Source: Peribacillus frigoritolerans (GTDB lineage Bacteria; Bacillota; Bacilli; Bacillales; DSM-1321). Taken from it: a DNA stretch of 64,000 nt. The notes beneath the pieces are model-generated. The model worked only from the letters and a program-made list of their open reading frames with translations. It was not told the DNA's origin and did no database searches. Positions 19,679 through 27,815 of the stretch are shown in pieces. Location of the stretch: NCBI RefSeq assembly GCF_040250305.1, contig NZ_CP158190.1, positions 652,001 to 716,000 on the forward strand, given 5' to 3'. Numbering within the stretch: position 1 is the stretch's first letter; every line of letters starts with the position of its first letter. The translations under genes were made by a program, and so were the position numbers.

Positions 19679-19863
19679 CTGGATGCCTATAAGAGATCAT
19701 GGTAAATCATGAATGAGGTTGTGCATGAAGTGTGGACAAAGGAATGCGGGAAATGAGGGGAAACCCAAACGCATGAGCCTTTCCCTCGTCTTTGTGCATA
19801 ACTTTTTTGGTTTTTAGAGCAGGAATCGGTCAGGCGATGGCTTCAATTGGCAAACATCAAAAA

Positions 19864-19900
19864 AAGAAACCTATGCATTCGACACATGCATAGGTTTCTT
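19864..19900 (-). terminator. terminator of the PIG-L gene
   Basis: Perfect 15-bp stem (19864-19878 with 19886-19900). On the minus strand it is followed by seven T, placing it just after the PIG-L stop. It may also stop plus-strand readthrough. Confidence 0.85.
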
Positions 19901-19906
19901 CTTTAT

Positions 19907-22414
19907 TTACTTGGCACCGTAACTAATCAAGTTCGTCATGATTCGATATCCGCCTGGAACCTGGCCTTGAATTTGCCTGTATAGCACAAGGTTAGTGTAG
20001 AGGTAGGTGCCATTACCGTATTTGGCCATGAGGATTCCGCCATCAAATGGTTCTTCATTTGGATCAGCCATGGAAATGAATGTCTCATACCGTTCATCCC
20101 ATTCCATTGGGAAATACAATCCTCTTTCTTGGACCCAATTGCTCCAGTCATCATTTGTTATTTTATTTGGATAGTTAAAAAGCGCTGATTCTGGTTTCGA
20201 CACGTTTACCGTGGCTTTTTCATCGGTTACCCGCCAGCGAATGGAAGGATTCCCGAGGGTAAGAGGATATGGAGCAGTCTTCATGGCATCCCAACCATCA
20301 CCCGGTTTATGGTATTGCACGACGAGATGACCGCCGTTTTCCACATATTCAAGTAAGCGCGCGTTATTTGCCTTTAAATCTTCCCTTGATAGATAGGCAC
20401 GGATGCCTGTAACGATCGTATCATATTGACTTAAATCACCTTCAGCTAAATCAGCTGCAGTTAACTTCGTAATGTTCAGCCCTGCATTGCTTAAGTAATC
20501 TGCCACTTTATCGAATCCGCTTTCAATGTACCCCACTTTTAATGAAGCTGGCTTCAAAAGCTCAAATGCAACGGTATTGATAGCTGCTGGGTATTGGTAA
20601 TAGAATGTTCCGATATGGTCATAGGAAATTTCCTGAATGGTCGAATCAAAGGTTTTCCCATTGACAGTAGCAGCTGCCTTCACCTGATATTCACCATTTT
20701 GTATTGTCTTCGGTGGTCTGAGGGTGAACTTCACTTGTTTTTCTTCTGATTTTTCTTTAAATGATACAGTGGCATTTTGGGGATGAACTCCCCAATTTTC
20801 AGGGACTTTTAAAGCGACCTTTGCCGATGCTTTTCCTTCTGTATAGTTTTTCAAGGTTACCGTCACTGGGACTTCCTCTTTTACATCTGCTGTATTTACG
20901 ACGATATCTTCAGGAGATAGGGTAAGGCCAACGTCGGGAAGGACAGCGATCGTTCCATCCACTTCCTCCTTGATGGAAGTTTTTGTGCTGCCGTATTTAT
21001 AAGAAATGCTGGTCGTAATGGTTGATTGATCATAGGCATGGTAATAGGCTGCATCTTCAGGGACTTCAACCAGATAGGTCATTGTCGCTGATTTATTTGG
21101 TGCCAGATTGACATCTTTAGCTTTTGTTTTGGTCTTCCATCCTTTAGGCACGTTCAATGCAGCAGAGACTTTTTTCAAGGTTTGTTTCCCGTTATTCTTC
21201 ACGGTTACGGTTACGTGCGTTTTTTGACCTTTCGTCAGGATCTTTGAAGCTGCTTTAGCTTGAACTTCGAGTCCTGAGGAGACATAACTGACGTTTTGCA
21301 ATTGCTCTTCTTTTAATGAGAGCTTATGAAGCAAGTCGTTCTTAATGGCAGGGCTTAGCTTTGTCTTTTTGACTTGCGCGGTAATTGAACGAACATTGGA
21401 GAGAGCATTTTGGGATATTGAAAAAACACGTTTTTCATTTGGATAAGCCGCAATAACAGCGTCCAAATTCCGTTGCAGGTATTTAAATTCACCTTTTAAT
21501 TTTGAAGCTGAGCGGGGGAGTTTTTCAGTCCATTCAGTAAAATTGTAAGGTACACCTGCAAAAAGGTCCGACTGGTTTTTTGTATCAACGGCGCTTTGCT
21601 TCAAATCCAGATGAATCTGGCGGGGTGCTGCCGGGATATCAGAACCCATGCCTTGGCTTTTATGCAGATAGCGGGATTGTTCTCCAAGCTGTGGGTAAGT
21701 CATATTGTATATTGGGTCATATTCACCGATTTCAATCGAAGTGGTTGCTTGATCTGCCGAGGAAACGGGCAAATATAACTTTTTCACTTGCCATACCGAT
21801 AGCCCTTGTTTCAATTGTTGCGGAAACACAGTTGGGTCGGCCGCATCCTTAAAGGCACGTTCACTTAAGATTGTCATTGTTCGATGATGTCCATGCTGGG
21901 TAGCATCATTTTGAAAGGATGGCATCAATATATCCGGCTGATACGTCCGAATAAAGCGGATAAGCCGTTCATAGGTGAGTTCTTCGCCCCATTTTTCTAA
22001 TGTTTCCTCTGGTGTTTTAGAGAAGCCGAAATCATAAATGGGATCTGAGGTAGTTTCACTTAGATGATAGGCCTTAACCCCGGTGATTTTCGCAGCTTCA
22101 ATCATTTCCCTCGAACGGATGATTCCAAGAGCATTGTCCAGTTCATCCCCAATTTCATTTTGTCCGCCTTCACCTCGGTTTGCAATCAGGCTGGAGGTCT
22201 TCACCCCTAACCCTCTCGATAGATATGCGAGAAAGTCACTGCGTTCATCATCTGGATGGGCACCGCTGTTCAAGAATGTCACGGTCGTCTCGAGCGGCTT
22301 GACCGCATTCCATAACTCAACGTTTGCTTCCTCAGGATTTGCAGCGCTACCTCCAAGCGGCAATAATGCAAGAACCAACAAAAGGGAAAGCAGCGATAAC
22401 AGAGCTTTTTTCAT
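19907..22414 (-). CDS. secreted PIG-L (LmbE) family deacetylase with NEW3 and GATase-like domains
   Basis: An 835-residue secreted protein. The signal peptide MKKALLSLLSLLLVLALLPL ends near GGSA. Residues 40-300 form a PIG-L/LmbE domain with zinc motif AHPDDE (Asp also the catalytic base) and distal QHGHHR. Residues 390-620 resemble two NEW3 beta-sandwich domains (VTVTVKNNGKQTLKKV, PVTVTLKNYTEGKAS), often used to bind carbohydrate or wall. The last 200 residues resemble a glutamine-amidotransferase-like fold (YDTIVTGIRAYLSRED). PIG-L enzymes remove N-acetyl groups from GlcNAc-type substrates; the actual substrate is unknown. I chose the ATG at 22414 for its spacing from AAGGGGGT. It faces away from the ROK operon and shares its operator region. 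Confidence 0.82.
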   Translation of the reverse strand: MKKALLSLLSLLLVLALLPLGGSAANPEEANVELWNAVKPLETTVTFLNSGAHPDDERSDFLAYLSRGLGVKTSSLIANRGEGGQNEIGDELDNALGIIRSREMIEAAKITGVKAYHLSETTSDPIYDFGFSKTPEETLEKWGEELTYERLIRFIRTYQPDILMPSFQNDATQHGHHRTMTILSERAFKDAADPTVFPQQLKQGLSVWQVKKLYLPVSSADQATTSIEIGEYDPIYNMTYPQLGEQSRYLHKSQGMGSDIPAAPRQIHLDLKQSAVDTKNQSDLFAGVPYNFTEWTEKLPRSASKLKGEFKYLQRNLDAVIAAYPNEKRVFSISQNALSNVRSITAQVKKTKLSPAIKNDLLHKLSLKEEQLQNVSYVSSGLEVQAKAASKILTKGQKTHVTVTVKNNGKQTLKKVSAALNVPKGWKTKTKAKDVNLAPNKSATMTYLVEVPEDAAYYHAYDQSTITTSISYKYGSTKTSIKEEVDGTIAVLPDVGLTLSPEDIVVNTADVKEEVPVTVTLKNYTEGKASAKVALKVPENWGVHPQNATVSFKEKSEEKQVKFTLRPPKTIQNGEYQVKAAATVNGKTFDSTIQEISYDHIGTFYYQYPAAINTVAFELLKPASLKVGYIESGFDKVADYLSNAGLNITKLTAADLAEGDLSQYDTIVTGIRAYLSREDLKANNARLLEYVENGGHLVVQYHKPGDGWDAMKTAPYPLTLGNPSIRWRVTDEKATVNVSKPESALFNYPNKITNDDWSNWVQERGLYFPMEWDERYETFISMADPNEEPFDGGILMAKYGNGTYLYTNLVLYRQIQGQVPGGYRIMTNLISYGAK

Positions 22415-22461
22415 TAATTTTTTAACCCCCTTCAACTTTATAAGACACCTAAAAAAATGTA

Positions 22462-22486
22462 GGTTAGTAATATTTTCTAACTAACC
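22462..22486. promoter_or_regulatory. candidate ROK operator 1 (PIG-L side)
   Basis: GGTTAGT (22462-22468) and ACTAACC (22480-22486) are an inverted repeat about 50 bp upstream of the PIG-L start. It shares the TTAGTAA half-site with the palindrome at 22624-22648, so one regulator probably binds both. Confidence 0.55.
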
Positions 22487-22623
22487 AGACGAAAAAAACT
22501 TATCTAATAAATAGCATTAATGGTTATAAATGTAAATGATTCGAAGTAACTATTAAAGGTTGAACATTTTAAATGTTCAGAAAAATAACTTGTGTACTGA
22601 ATTTTTTTAAGTTATATTTTTAC

Positions 22624-22648
22624 TTAATTAGTAAGATTTACTAACTAA
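22624..22648. promoter_or_regulatory. candidate ROK operator 2 (autoregulatory)
   Basis: TTAATTAGTAA GAT TTACTAACTAA is a palindrome with 11-bp arms and one mismatch, ending 21 bp before the ROK start. XylR/NagC-type ROK repressors bind AT-rich palindromes beginning TTAG in their own promoters, so this is the likely operator of the downstream operon. Confidence 0.65.
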
Positions 22649-22669
22649 ATGATGTAAGGCCGTGATGTG

Positions 22670-23896
22670 ATGAGTTTTAAAAGAACACCCAGTCATCAAA
22701 AATATGTAAATAAAAAAAGAATCATTCAATGCATCCAGGAATGTTCGCCCATTTCAAGAGCTGAAATCGCCGTTAAGCTTCAGCTAAGTAAACCAACTGT
22801 TTCTCTGGCTGTGGATGAACTTATAAGGGAGAAATGGGTATTTGAGAAAGGAATAGGAGAATCCTCCTCTCAAGGCGGGAGAAGGCCCATCCAGCTCTTT
22901 TTTAATGAAAAGGCTGCCTATATCATTGGGGTCGATATAGGCGGGACGAAAGTGAAAATCATTTTAAGTGATTTAAGCGGCAACATTCTTGCCGACACTA
23001 GTTTTTCAACAAACACTTATTTACATTCAGGACTTCTTAAACAAATGGCGATTGAAACGGAACGGTTAATTGCAAAGAACCAGATTGCGAAAGGCAGGAT
23101 ATTGGGAATGGGAGTCGGGATTCCTGGTATAACGCAAACGGCAAGCGGATTAGTAATAGAGGCACCGAGTTTAGGCTGGGTACAATATCCGTTCATAGCC
23201 GAAGCGAAGCGGTATTTTGATTTCCCGATTTTTCTGGACAATGATGTAAACGCGGCTGCATTAGGTGAACAGTGGCTGGGTAATGCACAAAATAAGCGGA
23301 ATTTGCTGTTCATTGCGGTAGGCACGGGGATAGGAAGCGGTATTATCTTGAATAACCAGTTATACAGAGGGGCTTCCAGTGCAGCTGGGGAAATGGGATA
23401 TATGGTAACGGACAAAGAGGATATGAAGCGTGAATTCAAGCCGATTTTCAATAGATACGGTTATTTGGAAAGTGTCGCAGGAGGAAAGTCGATAGGCAGT
23501 CATTTTACAAGGGAGGTTCTCAAGGATCCTCTTCATCTTTTATTCGAACGGGCCAAATCTTCCGAACTATCGGGGGAGGATGCCTTTTTGTCAGCAAAAA
23601 AAGGAGACACGACTGCAATGGCCGTCATAAATGAAGCCATCGAACATTTAGCGTGCGGAATTGTCAATGCGGCTAGTTTGCTAAATCCAGAAGTGATCAT
23701 TTTAGGAGGTGGTGTATTAAATTCATCTGAATACATTTTACCTAGAATTCGGGAGGTCGTTGATCGATATCTTCCAAGTTTAGTAGAATTGAAAACTTCA
23801 CAACTTGGAGAAAACGCAGGAGTACTAGGAGCGGTTTCCTTATTCTTAAGGGAGCATGATGGCATTTTGAATTTTCGGGATGAGGGGGAGTATTAA
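22670..23896 (+). CDS. ROK-family transcriptional regulator lacking the zinc motif
   Basis: A 408-residue repressor of the NagC/XylR type. Residues 1-75 are a winged helix-turn-helix (ISRAEIAVKLQLSKPTVSLA is the recognition part). The rest is a sugar-kinase-like ROK fold with the phosphate loop DIGGTKVKI and FLDNDVNAAALGE. ROK proteins normally carry GHxx plus CxCGxxGC to bind zinc; here the matching stretches are GEMGYM and RYGYLESVAGG, so the histidine and all cysteines are gone. Its inducer may therefore be unusual. ATG 22670 is preferred over GTG 22667. Its stop overlaps the next start (TAATG), making it the first gene of a five-gene operon. Confidence 0.85.
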   Translation: MSFKRTPSHQKYVNKKRIIQCIQECSPISRAEIAVKLQLSKPTVSLAVDELIREKWVFEKGIGESSSQGGRRPIQLFFNEKAAYIIGVDIGGTKVKIILSDLSGNILADTSFSTNTYLHSGLLKQMAIETERLIAKNQIAKGRILGMGVGIPGITQTASGLVIEAPSLGWVQYPFIAEAKRYFDFPIFLDNDVNAAALGEQWLGNAQNKRNLLFIAVGTGIGSGIILNNQLYRGASSAAGEMGYMVTDKEDMKREFKPIFNRYGYLESVAGGKSIGSHFTREVLKDPLHLLFERAKSSELSGEDAFLSAKKGDTTAMAVINEAIEHLACGIVNAASLLNPEVIILGGGVLNSSEYILPRIREVVDRYLPSLVELKTSQLGENAGVLGAVSLFLREHDGILNFRDEGEY

Positions 23897-24987
23897 TGAA
23901 AAATAGGAAAAAGTCGCTTGTTTCAGTAATGGCCTTATCGGCAGCACTATTGATTTCGGGATGTAACGGTACAGATACGAAAACGAATTCGGATGCTGGC
24001 GGTGCCAAGGGAAAAAAGGGTGATCTGGAAGATAAAATCGTTGTTTATTCACCGCATGGCAAAGATATTTTATTTAAATTCGAAAAGCAGTTCGAAGATG
24101 AGTATGGTATTGATGTTGAGTGGCTTGATATGGGGTCCCAGGAAATCCTTGACCGCGTTCGATCAGAGAAAAGTAATCCGCAGGCAGACGTTTGGTGGGG
24201 GGCACCTTCCACGAACTTCAATCAAGCAAAGGGTGATGGGCTGCTGGCTTCTTATAAGCCTAGCTATTCCGATAGTCTCGATGAAGGATTCCACGATCCG
24301 GAATGGTATTGGACGGGAACGAGCCAGACACCGGAAGTCATCATGTATAACAGCAAAGAACTATCAAAAGACGAGGTACCGAAAGATTGGGATGAGCTGC
24401 TTGATCCGAAGTGGAAAGATGAAATCATCATCCGCTATCCGTTAGCCTCAGGAACGATGAGGACAATTTTTTCTGCTATGATCTATCGGACGTATAAGGA
24501 TACAAATGATCCAAAAGAAGGGTATGACTGGTTAAAGAAGCTCGACCAAAACACAAAGGAATATTCAGCAAACCCGGAAATGATGTATAACAAGGTAGCC
24601 AAAGGAGAGGGCTCACTTTCCGTTTGGGCAATGCCGGATGTTGTCATGCTGAAGGAAAATAAAAATTATCCGTTTGAGTTCGTCATTCCGGAAAGCGGAA
24701 CACCTGTATTGACAGAAGGTATCGCCATCGTTGAAGGTGCCAAGCATCCAAAAGCGGCTGAAGCCTTTTATGAGTTCGTGAATTCACCAGAAGCCGCAAA
24801 AACATTGGCAGAAGAATTTTACAGAATTCCGACCAGAAGTGATGTGAAGGATTTACCTGAATGGATCACGGAAACGGAAATTAAAGCGATGGATATTGAT
24901 TGGAATGCATTCGAGGAAAAAGGTGACGAGTGGATGAAATACTGGGACGAAAATATTAAAAGTGGAGATAAAGAAATTAAAGAATAA
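23896..24987 (+). CDS. ABC transporter substrate-binding lipoprotein, Fe(III)/spermidine-like class
   Basis: A 363-residue extracellular binding lipoprotein; the lipobox ISGC places the lipid anchor at Cys23. The mature part (IVVYSPHGKDILFKFEKQFE, ADVWWGAP, PEVIMYNSKEL, GTPVLTEGIAIVEG) belongs to the class that includes FbpA/AfuA iron binders and PhnS 2-aminoethylphosphonate binders. I do not see the twin-tyrosine iron motif of FbpA, so iron is not supported. Codons and spacing match its neighbours. It lies between the ROK gene and its ATPase. Confidence 0.82.
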   Translation: MKNRKKSLVSVMALSAALLISGCNGTDTKTNSDAGGAKGKKGDLEDKIVVYSPHGKDILFKFEKQFEDEYGIDVEWLDMGSQEILDRVRSEKSNPQADVWWGAPSTNFNQAKGDGLLASYKPSYSDSLDEGFHDPEWYWTGTSQTPEVIMYNSKELSKDEVPKDWDELLDPKWKDEIIIRYPLASGTMRTIFSAMIYRTYKDTNDPKEGYDWLKKLDQNTKEYSANPEMMYNKVAKGEGSLSVWAMPDVVMLKENKNYPFEFVIPESGTPVLTEGIAIVEGAKHPKAAEAFYEFVNSPEAAKTLAEEFYRIPTRSDVKDLPEWITETEIKAMDIDWNAFEEKGDEWMKYWDENIKSGDKEIKE

Positions 24988-25002
24988 GGAAGTGTCGTTG
25001 GG

Positions 25003-26115
25003 ATGGCGTCAATAAAAATAGAGAATGTCCAAAAAGCCTTCGGGAAAACGATAGCTGTTGACCATTTAAATCTGGACATCAAAGAAGGGGAGTTTTTTAC
25101 CTTTCTTGGTCCAAGCGGCTGCGGTAAAACGACAACGCTTCGGATGATTGCCGGTTTTTATTATCCAACAAAAGGTGTCGTCCGATTTGGCGACAAAGAT
25201 ATGACGCGTGTACCTCCGGAGAAAAGAAATACAGGCATGGTTTTTCAAAACTATGCCCTCTTTCCCCACATGACTGTTTTTGAAAATGTAGCGTTTGGCT
25301 TGCGTGTGAGAAAGGTTTCTTCTGCTGACTTAAAGAGGAGAGTGCTGGATGCCCTCCAAAAGGTCAGGCTGGAGAGCTACTCGAATCGTCAAGTGAGCCA
25401 GTTAAGCGGAGGGCAGCAGCAGCGGGTGGCCCTTGCAAGAGCACTGGTCATTGAACCGGAAATATTACTGCTGGATGAACCATTAAGTAATCTGGATGCC
25501 AAGCTTCGTGATGAAATGAGAGTGGAAATCTTAAGGCTGCAGCGTGATTATAAGATTACCACCATTTATGTCACGCATGATCAAGCTGAGGCATTATCCA
25601 TGAGTGATCGGATAGCTGTGTTCAATTATGGTGTATGTCACCAGGTCGGGACACCGGCAGAAATTTATAATCGGCCGGCCAATGATTTTGTGGCGAGTTT
25701 TATAGGCGAGATTAATCTATTGCCCGTTCAAGTCGAAAAAGTCCAACAAGATAATATAGAGGTTGCCCTTAAAAATAGTGAACAACCGATTAAATTGCAT
25801 GTACCAAATCAAGCTAGAGAAGGAATTTCGATCTTACAGACTGATGATGACCTTGCTGTTTCGATTCGTCCTGAAGCAATCAGATTTCTGGATGTGACCG
25901 AGGAAGGAAAGAATATCTTTAAAGGTAAAATAAATTCCGTCCAATTCTTTGGATCTGTTGTGAATGTCATGGTGGATGTTCAAGACGTGTTACTAAGGGT
26001 CGACGTATTTAACACTTATGATTTTGGATACTTTTATCAAGGAAAGGAAGTGTATGTCCAGCTTCCTGAGAAACAGCTGCGTCTTATCCCTGTCATAAGC
26101 GGTGATGCGCCATGA
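25003..26115 (+). CDS. ABC transporter ATPase, FbpC/PotA type
   Basis: A 370-residue ATPase with Walker A GPSGCGKTT, signature LSGGQQQRVA, Walker B ILLLDEPLSNLDAKLR and the THDQAEAL switch. Residues after 240 form the C-terminal TOBE-like regulatory region of FbpC/PotA/PhnT proteins. The stop overlaps the permease start, indicating translational coupling. It powers the importer made with the binding protein before it and the fused permease after it. Confidence 0.87.
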   Translation: MASIKIENVQKAFGKTIAVDHLNLDIKEGEFFTFLGPSGCGKTTTLRMIAGFYYPTKGVVRFGDKDMTRVPPEKRNTGMVFQNYALFPHMTVFENVAFGLRVRKVSSADLKRRVLDALQKVRLESYSNRQVSQLSGGQQQRVALARALVIEPEILLLDEPLSNLDAKLRDEMRVEILRLQRDYKITTIYVTHDQAEALSMSDRIAVFNYGVCHQVGTPAEIYNRPANDFVASFIGEINLLPVQVEKVQQDNIEVALKNSEQPIKLHVPNQAREGISILQTDDDLAVSIRPEAIRFLDVTEEGKNIFKGKINSVQFFGSVVNVMVDVQDVLLRVDVFNTYDFGYFYQGKEVYVQLPEKQLRLIPVISGDAP

Positions 26116-27800
26116 TTAAAAATCGTGATACGAGATTGACGGTTTGGCTCCTTATACCAGTTGCATTGGTGCTCATAGCTTATGTACTCTATCCATCGTT
26201 GAGGACCTTTATAGAAAGTCTGCAAAAAGAAGGAACGATATCCCTTGGGAATTATCAGGACTTCTTCGTACAGGAATCGAAAACGAACTTAGAGGCTCTA
26301 TGGAATTCTGTTTATATATCCTTATTGAGTGTATTGGTCAGTGCCTTGATTGGCATTCCGCTCGCATTCATTTTTAACCGTTACGATTTTCCCGGCAGAA
26401 GCTTCTTTTCATCAGCAGCGATTTTGCCGATTGTCCTTCCATCATTGGTAGGGGTCATGGCCTTTATGTTTTTATATGGAGAATCGGGATTGATTCCAAA
26501 TGCCATCAAGGACCTGTTTGGTCTCGAGAAGGTTCCATTCAAGATTGGCGGGGTATCGGGAATCCTTATCGTGCATGCCTATACGATGTATGTTTATTTT
26601 TATATGACCGTATCAGCTGCAATCAATAAAATAGATCCGTCCCTTGAAGAAGCGGCTTATAACTTAGGTGCAAATAAAATCAAGGTTTTTTGGAAGGTTA
26701 CATTTCCATTATTGACACCTGCCATCGTTGCCGCTTCTCTACTTGTTTTCATGATATCGATGGCTTCTTTCAGTGCCCCGTTTTTATTAGCTGGCGGATA
26801 CAGGGTGTTGAGCCTGCAAATTTATTTTTCAAAAATCAATGGTGATATGGAAATTGCCGCTACTCAATCCGTCATTCTATCCATCGTTTCGATTTCATTT
26901 CTATTATTCATGCGTTGGTATCAGAATAGGAAGGATTATCGCATGGCTTCGAAAGGAATTGGCGCACACAGGAATGAAGTGAAGAACCCGTTTATGAAAT
27001 GGGTGATGGTCTTAACGGGTATCATCGGCGTAATTATTCTGCTTTTACCGCACTTTACGATTCTATTGCTTTCACTAGTGCCGGATGGAACCTGGACATT
27101 TCAAACATATCCAACAGTATTTAATATGGAAAATTACCGGCTTTTGTTTGAAGACCCTAATATCTTCAAACCGTTACGAAATAGTTTACTGATGGCGGTT
27201 ATTGCTACGTTGGCAAATCTGGTGTTTGGGGTCATAGCGTCCTATGTACTTGTTAAACGGAAATTCGTCGGGAAAAGCTTTGTCGATATTCTAGTCATGA
27301 TTCCTTGGGCGTTGCCTGCAACGGTCATAGGGATGAACTTGATATTCGCATTCAATGAACCTAGCATTTTTTCCTTTGGTCAAATATTGGTAGGAACATT
27401 TTGGATTTTGCCGCTTGCCTATTTCATCAGGCATATTCCGCTCGTTGTCCGTTCGACTAACGCCGTTCTGGAGCAGCTGGATGACTCGATTGAAGAAGCA
27501 GCAAGAAACTTGGGGGCAAAGTGGTTTTATACCTTCAGAAAAGTCATATTCCCGATTATTATGCCTGGTGTTTTATCAGGGACATTATTGGCATTTATCG
27601 AATCTGTGGGGGAATTCCCGACCTCGGTCCTGTTGTACACAATTTCAAACAGGCCCATATCCATTGAAATCATGAATCAGCTTCGGATGTTCAATATGGG
27701 GCAGGCAGCTGCCTATGGGATGATTCAAATCACGCTGATTGTAATCGTTCTCTTTATTTCGAACAAGTTTTTTGGAATCAAAGCGGAAAAAGCTTTATAA
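26112..27800 (+). CDS. ABC transporter permease with two fused membrane domains (FbpB type)
   Basis: A 562-residue permease in which two transmembrane domains are fused. Each half has about six helices and its own EAA loop: EEAAYNLGANKIKVFWKVTF near residue 180 and EEAARNLGAKWFYTFRKVIF near residue 465. This architecture is typical of iron(III), thiamine and phosphonate importers of the FbpB class. It overlaps the ATPase gene by 4 bp and is followed after 15 bp by the lyase gene with GGAGG, so all are one transcription unit. Confidence 0.87.
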   Translation: MIKNRDTRLTVWLLIPVALVLIAYVLYPSLRTFIESLQKEGTISLGNYQDFFVQESKTNLEALWNSVYISLLSVLVSALIGIPLAFIFNRYDFPGRSFFSSAAILPIVLPSLVGVMAFMFLYGESGLIPNAIKDLFGLEKVPFKIGGVSGILIVHAYTMYVYFYMTVSAAINKIDPSLEEAAYNLGANKIKVFWKVTFPLLTPAIVAASLLVFMISMASFSAPFLLAGGYRVLSLQIYFSKINGDMEIAATQSVILSIVSISFLLFMRWYQNRKDYRMASKGIGAHRNEVKNPFMKWVMVLTGIIGVIILLLPHFTILLLSLVPDGTWTFQTYPTVFNMENYRLLFEDPNIFKPLRNSLLMAVIATLANLVFGVIASYVLVKRKFVGKSFVDILVMIPWALPATVIGMNLIFAFNEPSIFSFGQILVGTFWILPLAYFIRHIPLVVRSTNAVLEQLDDSIEEAARNLGAKWFYTFRKVIFPIIMPGVLSGTLLAFIESVGEFPTSVLLYTISNRPISIEIMNQLRMFNMGQAAAYGMIQITLIVIVLFISNKFFGIKAEKAL

Positions 27801-27815
27801 ATCGGAGGTTCAAAG

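Noticed and set aside
22083..22484. 133-codon plus-strand frame opposite the PIG-L gene
   Set aside because: A shadow of the signal peptide and catalytic domain of the deacetylase; no ribosome site.
23896..27800. Assignment as an iron(III) importer
   Set aside because: Architecture fits FbpABC, but no Fur box was seen and the binding protein lacks a visible twin-tyrosine iron motif.
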